Below are positions 9,091 to 17,742 of a DNA stretch of 64,000 nt, in pieces (position 1 is the stretch's first letter; every line of letters begins with the position of its first letter). Below the pieces are notes generated by a model. It was given only the letters and a program-made list of their open reading frames with translations, ran no database searches and was not told where the DNA came from. The stretch covers positions 3,782,001-3,846,000 of the forward strand of contig NZ_JAUSWY010000001.1 in NCBI RefSeq assembly GCF_030815585.1, given 5' to 3'. The position numbers and the translations under genes are program-made. The DNA is from Arthrobacter pascens. Lineage in GTDB: Bacteria; Actinomycetota; Actinomycetes; Actinomycetales; Micrococcaceae.

Positions 9091-9170
9091 CTCTGAACCT
9101 TCCTCGGCGGCGCCGCCACCGGTAACCGCTGCAGGTGTTCTTTCGTACTGTCCATGGCGACCTTGCTCAT
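9087..9170 (-). CDS. 27-codon ORF translationally coupled to transporter
   Basis: ATG at 9170, preceded by GAGGAGGAACC, a near-ideal ribosome site. It encodes 27 residues beginning MSKVAMDSTKEHLQ, is basic at the C-terminus and contains a TTA codon. Its TGA (9089-9087) overlaps the transporter ATG as ATGA. It may be a leader peptide setting transporter translation, or a small protein in its own right. It has no membrane segment and no family is recognised. Strong signals, but no homology evidence is available. Confidence 0.5.
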   Translation of the reverse strand: MSKVAMDSTKEHLQRLPVAAPPRKVQR

Positions 9171-9260
9171 GGTTCCTCCTCGACGTTGACAGTCCCCCTG
9201 AAAGGCCGGGGACTCATCCAAGCTATTGGTGATCCAAGGCACAACCAACGCCGAAGGGGA

Positions 9261-9286
9261 TTTCCTAACACTTCCTTAGGTTTCCT
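9261..9286. promoter_or_regulatory. Three TTCCT boxes at 10-bp spacing
   Basis: TTTCCT, CTTCCT and TTTCCT begin at 9261, 9271 and 9281, exactly one helical turn apart, between the divergent transporter and response-regulator genes. OmpR-family regulators typically bind such direct repeats, so this is a candidate site for the adjacent regulator. Confidence 0.5.
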
Positions 9287-9290
9287 CCTG

Positions 9291-9331
9291 CCGTGCCCCG
9301 GATCTTGGTCGAGCCAGGTTCCGGGGCACGG
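9291..9331. repeat. 12-bp inverted repeat in divergent promoter region
   Basis: CCGTGCCCCGGA (9291-9302) and TCCGGGGCACGG (9320-9331) are perfect inverted arms around a 17-base loop. It lies directly beside the TTCCT boxes, about 75 bases before the response-regulator ATG. It could be an mRNA hairpin or an operator. The rest of the 9171-9407 gap shows no further gene. Confidence 0.5.
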
Positions 9332-9407
9332 CGAAAATGTGGGAGAAGGGGTAACCTCCAAAGCGGGCAGGGATGCAAGCGCCCAATCAACGAAAAGGAA
9401 CCAGGCA

Positions 9408-10074
9408 ATGGAAGTGCTGATCGTCGAGGACGACGACGCCATGGCGTCCGCGCTTGACGCGGCCGTCGTCTCCGCCGGACATAAGGCGACCCGAGTGTCC
9501 CGGGGGTGCCGACGCCCTCCTCGTCCACAGGAGGTTCGAGGTAATTCTCCTGGACCTGGGGCTTCCGGATATTGATGGCCTCGACGTACTGCGGAAACTT
9601 CGCCAGGTCACGCAGTGTCCCATTCTGATCCTCACTGCCCGGGACGATGAGCGGAGTGTGGTGCTGGGGCTCCGGTCCGGGGCCGACGACTACCTCGTTA
9701 AGCCGGTAAAACTGGTCGAACTCCTCGCCCGCATCGAGGCTGTCACAAGGCGCGCAGGCCGCCCCAGCGACAGGCAACGAAACATCGTGCTGGGGGATCT
9801 CGACGTCGACCTCGACCGGCGCGTGGCGGCCGTCGGTTCACAGGTACTGCCCTTGACGGCCACCGAGTTCGACCTGCTCGCTCTGTTGGCCCGGCATGCG
9901 GGTTCAGTGGTGACCCGCGAACAGATCCTGGACGCGCTGTGGGGTGACGCATTCCTCGCATCCTCACGGTCCCTTGATGTGCACCTGACCGGACTGAGGT
10001 CAAAACTCCAACGGCCAGGCTTCATCATCAATGTCCGCGGCGTCGGCTATCGGATCGAGGCGGATCCTGCGTGA
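9408..10074 (+). pseudogene. OmpR-family response regulator, frameshifted
   Basis: The ATG at 9408 opens MEVLIVEDDDAMASAL, the acidic-pocket start of a receiver domain, but the frame is lost at a GGGGG run (9502-9506). Removing one G joins it to the downstream frame ADALLVHRRFEVILLDLGLPD, restoring a 221-aa protein. That protein has the phospho-acceptor Asp in LLDLGLPD, Lys in LVKPVKL and an OmpR-type winged helix (LTATEFDLLALLARHAG ... LRSKLQRPGFIINVRGVGYR). Both halves look conserved, so this is either a sequencing error, a recent mutation or a phase-variable tract. The GTGA overlap with the kinase gene is intact. Partner: the kinase at 10071. Confidence 0.88.
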
Positions 10075-11507
10075 AACTGCGTGTCTTGGGCGTCCTCAGC
10101 CTCCTGTCCGTCCTGATGGTCATCATCGTCTGCAACGCCATCCTGACGTCCGCCAGCCGGGAGCTCACGCAGGAACTGCAGATCAACCGGGTTGCCGCAC
10201 TCAACCGGCTCGCGCAGGTGGCATACGACGCTGCAGTGGACGGCGATTCCACCCAGCTTCAGAGCGAGATGGACAGGTACTCCGGGTTGTACCGGGAAGG
10301 CGTACTGGTCCGCCTGCAGCAGGGCACCTTGCGCTCCGGCGGCCTGGGCGAGGACAGGGCAGACGTCCGGGACGCAATTGCCAGCGCGCGCCTGAACCTC
10401 AGCGACACTACGCTCGCCCCGCTTCAGCCGTTTGGAACCGGCTCTGAGGTGATCTCCCGGTCCTTCGGAAGCGCCAGCCAAGTCCTTGGCGAGGCCGTCC
10501 TTGAAGTCAATCCGGATGCCGCCCGGGAGAAACTGCGGGAACGGTGGGTCGTCGTCGGACTTGCGGCAGCCGCACTGGGGACGGTCCTCCTCCTGGGTGC
10601 GGCGCGCGTGACCAGGTGGGTGTTGCGACCCGTTCATCGCCTGAATTCAGCGGTGACCGAGCTCGAGGCGACGGGCCATACGAGTCAGCTTCCGGAAGAC
10701 GGGCCGCCGGAGCTGAGGGAACTCAGCCGTTCCTTCACGACGATGGCGCGGACCGTCAGTGAGAGTATCGATTCCCAACGCCAGTTGATAGCAGACACAT
10801 CACACCAGTTGCGCAATCCGGTGGGCGCCCTGCGGTTGAGGATCGATCTGCTGCAGCTGGAACTGCAAACAGTCCGGGAACATACCGCGGCAGCGGGGGT
10901 ACTGGCAGAACTTGAACGTGTGGAAGAGATCCTGGACGGAGTATTGAAGCTGGCGGCGGCTGAGCACCGGGCCTTCGAGGACTCTGCCCGCGGCGCACTC
11001 GGCCCCGCGTCAGGCAAGGACAAGGCCCTCATCGACCCCTTCCCTGTCCTGCTGGAAGAGGTGGAACGGGCCGGACCTGCCGCCCAGCGCAGCGGAGCAT
11101 CGATCGTGCTGGAAAGGCCGCCCGACCCGGCGGTGCAAGTGGCCTGCAACTCCGCTGAGCTGGCCCAGATGGCCGGGGAACTCCTCAACAACGCCATCAA
11201 ATATGCACCCGGCGCCCGCATCTCGGTTGCCGTCCGCGAGCGCCCGGGAGGGGCGGTCATTGAAGTATCCGACGACGGTCCCGGGCTTTCTGCGGAAGAA
11301 CGGGCTACAGCCACCACCCGGTTCTGGCGGTCACCAGGGCATCGGGAGATCCGCGGCAACGGCCTGGGCATGACTATCGTGGACAAGCTCGCCGGCGCCA
11401 ATGGCGGCCGCCTGGTGCTGGCCGAACGATCACCCCACGGCCTGATTGCCCGCATCGAGTTTCCGCCCGCGATCATCCCGCCGGGTCAGGAGGGACCACA
11501 TGGCTGA
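10071..11507 (+). CDS. Sensor histidine kinase
   Basis: 478 aa, GTG start overlapping the regulator stop by 4 bases. TM1 is at about residues 4-27 and TM2 at about 162-184, bracketing an extracytoplasmic sensor region of about 135 residues; HAMP follows, then HisKA with the phospho-acceptor His245 in ADTSHQLRNP. The ATPase domain shows the N box ELLNNAIKYAP, G1 DDGPGLS and G2 GNGLGMTIV. Architecture and neighbourhood resemble TctE-type kinases that respond to carboxylates. The TAXI lipoprotein gene overlaps its end by 8 bases, which suggests that the binding protein feeds this sensor. Confidence 0.92.
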   Translation: MKLRVLGVLSLLSVLMVIIVCNAILTSASRELTQELQINRVAALNRLAQVAYDAAVDGDSTQLQSEMDRYSGLYREGVLVRLQQGTLRSGGLGEDRADVRDAIASARLNLSDTTLAPLQPFGTGSEVISRSFGSASQVLGEAVLEVNPDAAREKLRERWVVVGLAAAALGTVLLLGAARVTRWVLRPVHRLNSAVTELEATGHTSQLPEDGPPELRELSRSFTTMARTVSESIDSQRQLIADTSHQLRNPVGALRLRIDLLQLELQTVREHTAAAGVLAELERVEEILDGVLKLAAAEHRAFEDSARGALGPASGKDKALIDPFPVLLEEVERAGPAAQRSGASIVLERPPDPAVQVACNSAELAQMAGELLNNAIKYAPGARISVAVRERPGGAVIEVSDDGPGLSAEERATATTRFWRSPGHREIRGNGLGMTIVDKLAGANGGRLVLAERSPHGLIARIEFPPAIIPPGQEGPHG

Positions 11508-12525
11508 CTTGATGGCAGGCACGGCTCTTCCGTGCCGGAGGACAGCCCTCAAGGCCGGGCTGGCCGCAGGTCTGACCGGCCTCCTGCTGCCAACCGTCAT
11601 TGCATGCACTCCGGAGGATCGTCCAGGCACCGTCAGCGTGGCGGGCGGTGAGCCGGGAGGCTTCTATTTGGAGTTTTCCACCCTGCTCGCGGAGTCCCTC
11701 CAGCGCCATGGTGTCGCCGACAACGCCGAGGCGCTGGAGACTGGGGGCAGCCTGGATAACCTGGAGTATCTCCTGACCGGCAAGGCCACCTTCGCCGTCG
11801 CGCTTGCAGACGCAGCGGCCCAGCACGCAGCAGCAAAAAATACGCCAAATGTCGAAATTGCCGCCCTGGGAAAGGTGTATGAAAACTACGTCCACTGCGT
11901 CGTCCGGAAGAACAGCGGCATCCGGGACTTCGCCGAGCTTGCGGGCAGGACCGTGGCCGTCGGCGAGCCTGGTTCGGGGACTTCACTGACCACTCCCCGG
12001 CTCATCGAGGCCGCCGGCTTCAGCTCCACTGCAGTCGGTGCCGCTGTCCCCTCCGTCCCCACCGAGAAGACGATCACGGTGATGAACCTCGGCCTTAACG
12101 ATGGACTTGCCGCCCTCCGGGGCGGGTCAGTGGATGCGTTGTTCTGGTCCGGCGGCGTGCCCACAGCCGCCATCGCGGCCACCAACAAGGAAGTCGGGCT
12201 CGGATTGCTCGACCTCTCTGCGCTGATCCCGTCGACGCGGGCACGCTACGGCCCGTTCTACGATCGGGTGCTGATCCCTGAGGGCAGCTACGAAGGCATT
12301 CCGGCTGTTTGGACCGTTGGCGTGGCCAACCTGCTCCTGTGCCGAAGAGATCTGGATGACGCCACCGTGACGAGGACGGTCGAACTGCTGGTTGGCCATG
12401 CCGAGGAGCTCATCCCGAGGTCCAGTCTGGGCGTTCAGTTCCTGAGCCCGGAATCGCTCATCCATACCGCGGGACTGACGCTGCACCCCGCGGCCGCGGC
12501 TGCGTACAGGACCCTGCACGGCTAG
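11500..12525 (+). CDS. TAXI-family solute-binding lipoprotein
   Basis: 341 aa from the ATG at 11500, which has AGGAGGG upstream and overlaps the kinase stop. The signal peptide has an Arg pair and a lipobox ending VIAC (about residue 36). The mature part matches TAXI (TRAP-associated extracytoplasmic immunogenic) proteins: GGEPGGFYLEFSTLLAESL at the start, FAVALADAA, VGEPGSGTS and GSVDALFWSGGVP. No TRAP membrane genes (DctQ/DctM) are nearby, so it may work as a co-sensor for the kinase or deliver ligand to the MHS carrier; both are inference. Confidence 0.87.
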   Translation: MADLMAGTALPCRRTALKAGLAAGLTGLLLPTVIACTPEDRPGTVSVAGGEPGGFYLEFSTLLAESLQRHGVADNAEALETGGSLDNLEYLLTGKATFAVALADAAAQHAAAKNTPNVEIAALGKVYENYVHCVVRKNSGIRDFAELAGRTVAVGEPGSGTSLTTPRLIEAAGFSSTAVGAAVPSVPTEKTITVMNLGLNDGLAALRGGSVDALFWSGGVPTAAIAATNKEVGLGLLDLSALIPSTRARYGPFYDRVLIPEGSYEGIPAVWTVGVANLLLCRRDLDDATVTRTVELLVGHAEELIPRSSLGVQFLSPESLIHTAGLTLHPAAAAAYRTLHG

Positions 12526-12590
12526 GGGAAACGCTCTCACCTCATGCACCAAATATCGAAACGCCCTCTTCACACCGCACAGAGCGTTTG

Positions 12591-12686
12591 GGGAAACACC
12601 GCAAGATGTGAGAGAGGGTTCGAGGAAACACCGCAAGAAGTGAGAGAGGGTTCGGGGAAACACCGCAGGATGTGAGAGAGGGTTTT
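12591..12686. repeat. Three 32-bp tandem repeats
   Basis: Units start at 12591, 12623 and 12655, each reading (G/A)GGAAACACCGCA-A/G-GA(T/A)GTGAGAGAGGGTT with two or three differences. The preceding bases 12526-12590 hold partial inverted relatives (GGGAAACGCTCTCAC, GAAACGCCCTCTTCAC). The array fills the gap between the convergent TAXI and ramB genes. There are no spacers, so it is not a CRISPR. Confidence 0.85.
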
Positions 12687-12688
12687 AC

Positions 12689-14203
12689 TCAGCTCCCCGA
12701 GTGGGCCTGCAGGAAGCTGTACACCTCGGTTTCGTCCACGCCGGGGAACGCGCCCGGCGGCATGGCAGCGAGCAGGTGCGAGTGCGCGCGGGCTGACGGC
12801 CAGGCGTTGCCCGCCCATTCGGAGGCCAGCTCCGCAGGGGGCCGCTTGCAGCAGCTTTCGTCCGGGCACGTGGACTTGGACCGCTCCGTGGTATCCCGGC
12901 CCCGGAACCATTTCACGTGCGCGTAGGGGACCCCCACGGAGAGCGAAAACTCGCCGTTGGCAGAGCGCTCCGTGCGGGCGGTGCACCAGTACGTCCCGGC
13001 CGGGGTGTCCGTGTACTGGCAGTACGCACTGAACTTGTCCGCGACGTCAAAGACCACCCGCGATGTCCACTGCTTGCAGGACGGCTGGCCCTCGATGGCG
13101 CCCGTGTGATCCTGCGGGAACGTCACGCCGTCGTTCTCGTAGGCCTTATAGATGATGCCGCTCTCGTGCGTCTTCTGGAAGTGGGTGCGGATGTCCAGGT
13201 GATGGGTGGCGAGGTTCGTGAACCGGTGCGCGGCGGTCTCGTAGGACACGGCAAACGCGTCCCTGATGTCCTCCACTGCTATTTCCTTGGCCACCTTGGC
13301 TTTCTGCAGGAAATCCACCGTGGCCTTTTCCGGCAGCATCAGCGCCGCGGCGAAGTAATTGGTTGCCACTCGCTGCATCAGGAAATCGCCGTAGTTCTTG
13401 GGCGTCTGGTGGCCAAGGACATAGTGGCCCAGCGCCTGCAGCAGCACGGACCGGGGGTCATGGTCCGTCCGCTGGTTCTGCGTCAGGTAAATTCTGTGGT
13501 TCTTAAGATCCGTCACCGAACGGGTTGAATGCGGCAGGTCGCCCACGTGGTGCAGGCTGAACCCCAGGTGCGCGGCGATGTCCGCGATGACGTGCTGGGA
13601 AAGCGGACCGGTGGTGTGCCCAACGCTGGCGAGCACCTTCTGGGCCTCAGCCTCGTACTCCGGAAAGTAGTTGTTCCGCTCACGCATCATGGCGCGCAGT
13701 TCACCGTTGGCGCGCCGGGCCTCTTCCGGTGTGGCGATCTGCTCATTGAGCTTGCGCTCCAGCTCATGCTGCAGGCCCACCATTGACTCCAGGACATCCA
13801 TGGGCAGCCGCGAGCTGATACGGATTTTCGGCAGGTTGAGGGACTCATAGATAGGGCTGCGCTGATAGCGCTCAAGCTCGATCTCCAAGGCCGCCCGGCG
13901 GTTGGGCGGCTCCGCCCCGAGCAGCTGGTCAATGCCCACATTGAGCCCTGCAGCGAGCTGCTGCAGCAACCCCAGTTTGGGCTCCCGCTTGCCGTTTTCA
14001 ATCAGGCTCAGCTGGCTGGGGGCGGTCCCGACGGCGGCACTCAGGTCATCCAGTGTCAGTCCGGCCGCCTTGCGCAGGTGCCGGACGCGGCGGCCCAGGC
14101 TGATGACGTCCAGTTCCGGGGCGCCATTGTTCGGCGCGGGCGGCGTGGCTTTGCGGTTCCAGCTTGAAGGGGACATTTCTTGAGCATACGCGAAGAAATG
14201 CAT
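12689..14203 (-). CDS. ramB: RamB-type regulator of acetate metabolism
   Basis: 504 aa. An XRE helix-turn-helix at about residues 35-90 (LRKAAGLTLDDLSAAVGTAPSQLSLIENGKREP) is followed by an IrrE/ImmA-related middle region (LLQALGHYVLGHQTP, ALMLPEKATVDFLQKA) and a C-terminal DUF2083-like domain rich in Cys (CPDESCCKRPP). This is the ScfR/RamB architecture. In Corynebacterium glutamicum RamB controls aceA and aceB, and here the gene is divergent from aceA with aceB beyond. A start at 14176 is also possible; GGAAAG before 14203 favours the longer form. A 16-bp palindrome covers the 14203 start. Confidence 0.9.
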   Translation of the reverse strand: MHFFAYAQEMSPSSWNRKATPPAPNNGAPELDVISLGRRVRHLRKAAGLTLDDLSAAVGTAPSQLSLIENGKREPKLGLLQQLAAGLNVGIDQLLGAEPPNRRAALEIELERYQRSPIYESLNLPKIRISSRLPMDVLESMVGLQHELERKLNEQIATPEEARRANGELRAMMRERNNYFPEYEAEAQKVLASVGHTTGPLSQHVIADIAAHLGFSLHHVGDLPHSTRSVTDLKNHRIYLTQNQRTDHDPRSVLLQALGHYVLGHQTPKNYGDFLMQRVATNYFAAALMLPEKATVDFLQKAKVAKEIAVEDIRDAFAVSYETAAHRFTNLATHHLDIRTHFQKTHESGIIYKAYENDGVTFPQDHTGAIEGQPSCKQWTSRVVFDVADKFSAYCQYTDTPAGTYWCTARTERSANGEFSLSVGVPYAHVKWFRGRDTTERSKSTCPDESCCKRPPAELASEWAGNAWPSARAHSHLLAAMPPGAFPGVDETEVYSFLQAHSGS

Positions 14204-14270
14204 TTCTTTCCATGGTTTCCCTCTATTGATTGCCTTGGAAGTACTGAAAAGTAGTAATCACGGAAAGAAA
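14193..14270. promoter_or_regulatory. ramB-aceA control region: palindrome and inverted GGAAAGAAA
   Basis: AAGAAATGCATTTCTT at 14193-14208 is a perfect 16-bp palindrome centred on the ramB start. TTTCTTTCC (14203-14211) and GGAAAGAAA (14262-14270) form a second inverted pair across the divergent promoters. I do not see the TTTGCAAA-type core known for corynebacterial RamB, so these are only candidate sites. Confidence 0.45.
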
Positions 14271-14356
14271 CACCGCACCGGAGCAGTTGGCCGGGACTGC
14301 AAGGAAGCAGCCCCGCCGGCTGGTATTCACTCCGGAGCTCAATCAAGGAGACAAAG

Positions 14357-15673
14357 ATGACTGCAGCATTTGAGCCCACCCAGCCGACGCCCGAAGAACA
14401 GGCAACCGCCCTGGAGCTCGAGTGGGCCGCCAACCCGCGCTGGGAAGGTGTGACCCGCGACTACAAGGCAACGGATGTGGTCCGCCTCCGCGGCCGCGTC
14501 TCCGAAGAGCACACCCTGGCCCGCCGCGGCTCCGAGAAGCTGTGGAAGCAGCTCACCGAAGAGCACAAGACCGGCGGCTACACGAACGCACTGGGCGCCC
14601 TGACCGGCAACCAGGCCGTACAGCAGGTCAAGGCCGGCCTGCGTGCCATCTACCTTTCCGGCTGGCAGGTGGCAGCGGACGCCAACAACTCCGGCCACAC
14701 CTACCCGGACCAGTCCCTATACCCGGCCAACTCCGTTCCCACGGTGGTCCGGCGCATCAACAACGCCCTGCTCCGGGCTGACCAGATCGAGTTCTCCGAA
14801 GGCATCCAGACGGTTGAGGACTGGATGGTGCCGATCATCGCCGACGCCGAGGCCGGCTTCGGCGGGCCGCTGAACGCCTATGAGCTCATGAAATCCATGA
14901 TCCAGGCCGGCGCGTCAGGCGTGCACTGGGAAGACCAGCTCGCCTCGGAGAAGAAGTGCGGCCACCTCGGCGGCAAGGTCCTGATTCCCAGCCAGCAGCA
15001 CGTCCGCACCCTGAACGCCGCCCGCCTGGCAGCAGACGTCGCCGGGACCCCGTCCGTAGTCATCGCCCGCACCGACGCCGAAGCGGCCACCCTGATCACC
15101 TCCGACGTGGACGAGCGCGACCAGGAATTCATCACCGGTGAGAGGACTGCCGAGGGCTTCTACAAGGTCCGCAACGGCATCGAACCCTGCATCGCCCGCG
15201 CCAAGGCCTACGCACCGTACTCGGACCTCATCTGGATGGAGACCGGCACCCCCGACCTTGAGCTTGCCCGCAAGTTCGCCGAGGCCGTCAAAGCCGACTT
15301 CCCGGACCAGATGCTCTCCTACAACTGCTCACCGTCGTTCAACTGGCGCAAGCACCTGGACGATGCCACCATCGCCAAGTTCCAGCGTGAACTCGGCGCC
15401 ATGGGCTTCACCTTCCAGTTCATCACCCTGGCCGGCTTCCACGCCCTGAACTACTCGATGTTCGATCTCGCCCACGGCTACGCCCGTGAAGGCATGAGCG
15501 CGTACGTCGAACTCCAGGACAAGGAATTCGCCTCCGAGTCCCGCGGCTACACCGCGACAAAGCACCAGCGCGAAGTCGGCACCGGCTACTTCGACGACAT
15601 CGCCACTGCGCTCAACCCGAACGCATCCACGCTGGCCCTGGTGGGATCCACCGAAGAAGGCCAGTTCCACTAA
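14357..15673 (+). CDS. aceA: Isocitrate lyase
   Basis: 438 aa. Cleaves isocitrate to glyoxylate and succinate in the glyoxylate shunt. The catalytic loop KKCGHL is present in [12 protein letters not shown], along with the Mg-binding region [10 protein letters not shown] and the conserved SPSFNWRK block. AAGGAG lies 8 bases before the ATG. The gene is divergent from ramB and separated from aceB by a terminator-like hairpin, so the two shunt genes are probably transcribed separately. Induction on acetate through RamB is expected by analogy with C. glutamicum. Confidence 0.97.
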   Translation: MTAAFEPTQPTPEEQATALELEWAANPRWEGVTRDYKATDVVRLRGRVSEEHTLARRGSEKLWKQLTEEHKTGGYTNALGALTGNQAVQQVKAGLRAIYLSGWQVAADANNSGHTYPDQSLYPANSVPTVVRRINNALLRADQIEFSEGIQTVEDWMVPIIADAEAGFGGPLNAYELMKSMIQAGASGVHWEDQLASEKKCGHLGGKVLIPSQQHVRTLNAARLAADVAGTPSVVIARTDAEAATLITSDVDERDQEFITGERTAEGFYKVRNGIEPCIARAKAYAPYSDLIWMETGTPDLELARKFAEAVKADFPDQMLSYNCSPSFNWRKHLDDATIAKFQRELGAMGFTFQFITLAGFHALNYSMFDLAHGYAREGMSAYVELQDKEFASESRGYTATKHQREVGTGYFDDIATALNPNASTLALVGSTEEGQFH

Positions 15674-15737
15674 CACTTACGACGGCGGGCCTCACGTCCG
15701 TCGGCAAACCGGACGATCCTCGGCGTGCTATTCCCCA

Positions 15738-15787
15738 CGGCCGGCTTCTACCTCGCTGAGCGAGGACGAAGCCGGCCGCAGGGCCCC
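15738..15787 (+). terminator. Two-part hairpin terminator after aceA
   Basis: Outer arms CGGCCGGCTTC (15738-15748) and GAAGCCGGCCG (15768-15778) enclose an inner CCTCGC/GCGAGG stem (15751-15756, 15760-15765). GGGCCCCTTTT follows. Confidence 0.75.
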
Positions 15788-15877
15788 TTTTACGCACGCT
15801 GCCGGATGTCCAGTTCACCGCCTTTCAGGTACGTCACCACCCGCCGTCGAATTGCTTCTTCTCTAAGGAGATTTGAA

Positions 15878-17530
15878 ATGAATACCTTCACAGACAACTT
15901 CACTATTAATGGGATTACTCTGACTGCCCAGCCCATGTGCCGGCAGAACGAGGTTCTTACTCCGGACGCACTGGAGTTCGTCGCAAAACTGCACAGGGCT
16001 ACGGCGGCGCGGCGGCAGGAGCTGCTGCAGGCGCGCCGGGTGCGGCGGGCGGAGATCGCCGGTGGCCAGGACCCGCGGTTCCTCCGCGAGACCGAGGATA
16101 TCCGCAACGATGCGACGTGGCGGGTCGCTCCCCCGGCTCCGGGCTTGGAGGACCGCCGCGTGGAGATCACCGGCCCCGTGGATCAGAAGATGGCCATCAA
16201 CGCCCTGAACTCCGGAGCGAAGGTATGGCTCGCTGACATGGAGGACTCCTCCACCCCCACGTGGCGGAACGTCATCAAGGGCCAGCTGAACCTCACGGAT
16301 GCGCTGGAACGCCGGATCGACTTCACCAGCCCCGAGGGCAAGGAGTACAAGCTCCGCCCCGCCGCGGAACTGCCCACCATCGTGGTCCGTCCCCGTGGCT
16401 GGCACCTGCCGGAGAAGCACATGCTCATCGACGGCACCCCGGTGGCCGGTGGCATCGTGGACTTCGGCCTGTTCTTCTTCCACAACGCCCGCCGCCTGAT
16501 CGCCCAGGGTAAGGGCCCGTATTTCTACCTGCCCAAGATCGAGAACCACCTCGAAGCCCGCCTGTGGAATGACATCTTCATCCTGGCCCAGGATCTGCTT
16601 GGCATCCCGCAGGGCACCATCCGCGCCACCGTGCTGATCGAAACCATCACGGCGGCGTTCGAAATGGAGGAGATCCTCTACGAACTGCGCGACCATGCCT
16701 CAGGCCTGAACGCCGGCCGATGGGACTACATCTTCTCCCTGATCAAGAACTTCCGCACCCGCGGCCCCCGGTTCGTCCTGCCGGACCGTGCCCAGGTGAC
16801 CATGACCCAGCCGTTCATGCGGGCCTACACAGAGCAGCTTGTTCGTGCGTGCCACAAGCGCGGCGCCATGGCCATCGGCGGAATGGCCGCCGCCGTCCCC
16901 AACCGCAAGGACGAAGCAGCCAACACCAACGCCTTCGAGAAAGTCCGTGCGGACAAGACCCGCGAGGCCAATGACGGCTTCGACGGTTCCTGGGTGGCCC
17001 ACCCGGACCTGGTTCCGGTCTGCCGCGAGGTCTTCGACGACATCCTGGGCGAGCGTCCCAACCAGCTGGACCGCAGCCGCGAAGACGTCACCCCCGATGA
17101 TCGCGCCCTGATCAACGTGGCCGCCACCGAAGGGACCATCACCGAAACGGGCATCCGGAACAACATCGAAGTGGGCATCCGGTACATCGAGTCGTGGCTG
17201 CGCGGCAACGGTGCGGTCGCCATCCACAACCTCATGGAGGACGCCGCCACCGCGGAAATCTCCCGCTCCCAGCTGTGGCAGTGGATGTACGCCAGGGCCA
17301 TCACCGACCGCGGGGAGATCATCACGCATCATTGGATCGAAGAGCTGCTGGACGAAGAGTTCGCACGGTTGGAACGCTTCGACGGCGACCGATTCGAAGA
17401 CGCCCGGGACATCTTCGAAGAAGTCACCCTGGGCCAGGATTTCCCCTCATTCCTTACCCTCCCCGCGTACGCCCGCTACCTGACGGAGGCCCGCGAAAAG
17501 GCCACCGAGGACGAACTCACGGCGGCGTAG
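15878..17530 (+). CDS. aceB: Malate synthase A
   Basis: 550 aa. Condenses glyoxylate with acetyl-CoA to malate. The start at 15878 is set by AAGGAG 9 bases upstream. Hallmarks are [25 protein letters not shown], the block [20 protein letters not shown] with the metal Glu, [10 protein letters not shown] and the catalytic-Asp region [20 protein letters not shown]. Length is typical of the AceB (A) form. It completes the glyoxylate bypass with aceA and is likely under the same RamB control from its own promoter. Confidence 0.97.
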   Translation: MNTFTDNFTINGITLTAQPMCRQNEVLTPDALEFVAKLHRATAARRQELLQARRVRRAEIAGGQDPRFLRETEDIRNDATWRVAPPAPGLEDRRVEITGPVDQKMAINALNSGAKVWLADMEDSSTPTWRNVIKGQLNLTDALERRIDFTSPEGKEYKLRPAAELPTIVVRPRGWHLPEKHMLIDGTPVAGGIVDFGLFFFHNARRLIAQGKGPYFYLPKIENHLEARLWNDIFILAQDLLGIPQGTIRATVLIETITAAFEMEEILYELRDHASGLNAGRWDYIFSLIKNFRTRGPRFVLPDRAQVTMTQPFMRAYTEQLVRACHKRGAMAIGGMAAAVPNRKDEAANTNAFEKVRADKTREANDGFDGSWVAHPDLVPVCREVFDDILGERPNQLDRSREDVTPDDRALINVAATEGTITETGIRNNIEVGIRYIESWLRGNGAVAIHNLMEDAATAEISRSQLWQWMYARAITDRGEIITHHWIEELLDEEFARLERFDGDRFEDARDIFEEVTLGQDFPSFLTLPAYARYLTEAREKATEDELTAA

Positions 17531-17549
17531 TCACGGCGCAGACTTCCGT

Positions 17550-17610
17550 TTGCCGGGCCGGCACACCCTTCGCAACAGGAACCCCGAAATCCGGGGAGCC
17601 GGCCCGGCAA
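17550..17610 (+). terminator. Structured hairpin after aceB
   Basis: TTGCCGGGCCGGC (17550-17562) pairs with GCCGGCCCGGCAA (17598-17610), with an inner CCCCG/CGGGG stem. It starts 20 bases after the aceB stop. There is no T-tract. Confidence 0.5.
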
Positions 17611-17628
17611 CGGAACCCACCACTCCAG

Positions 17629-17691
17629 GCGCGAACTGGCAGCTAATGACCCCAAAACCAAGGTTTGGGGTCATTAGCTGCCAGTTCGCGC
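17629..17691. terminator. Perfect 28-bp palindrome between convergent genes
   Basis: Arms at 17629-17656 and 17664-17691 are perfect inverted copies (GCGCGAACTGGCAGCTAATG... on the left) around the 7-base loop ACCAAGG. It lies midway between aceB and the convergent MFS gene, so it probably ends both transcripts. The GCGAACTGG core is shared with the element at 951-960. Confidence 0.7.
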
Positions 17692-17742
17692 TGTCCTGGG
17701 GTTCGGGTGCAGAGGTGGGGAGTACGACGGCGGCGGGGCGGG

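Noticed and set aside
11500..12525. TRAP transporter operon
   Set aside because: Only the binding protein is present; no DctQ or DctM membrane genes are in the window.
12591..12686. CRISPR-like array
   Set aside because: The 32-bp units are directly adjacent with no spacers, and no cas genes are near.
15863..17332. Long antisense frames over aceB
   Set aside because: Shadows of a strongly conserved malate synthase gene; composition follows the complementary codon bias.
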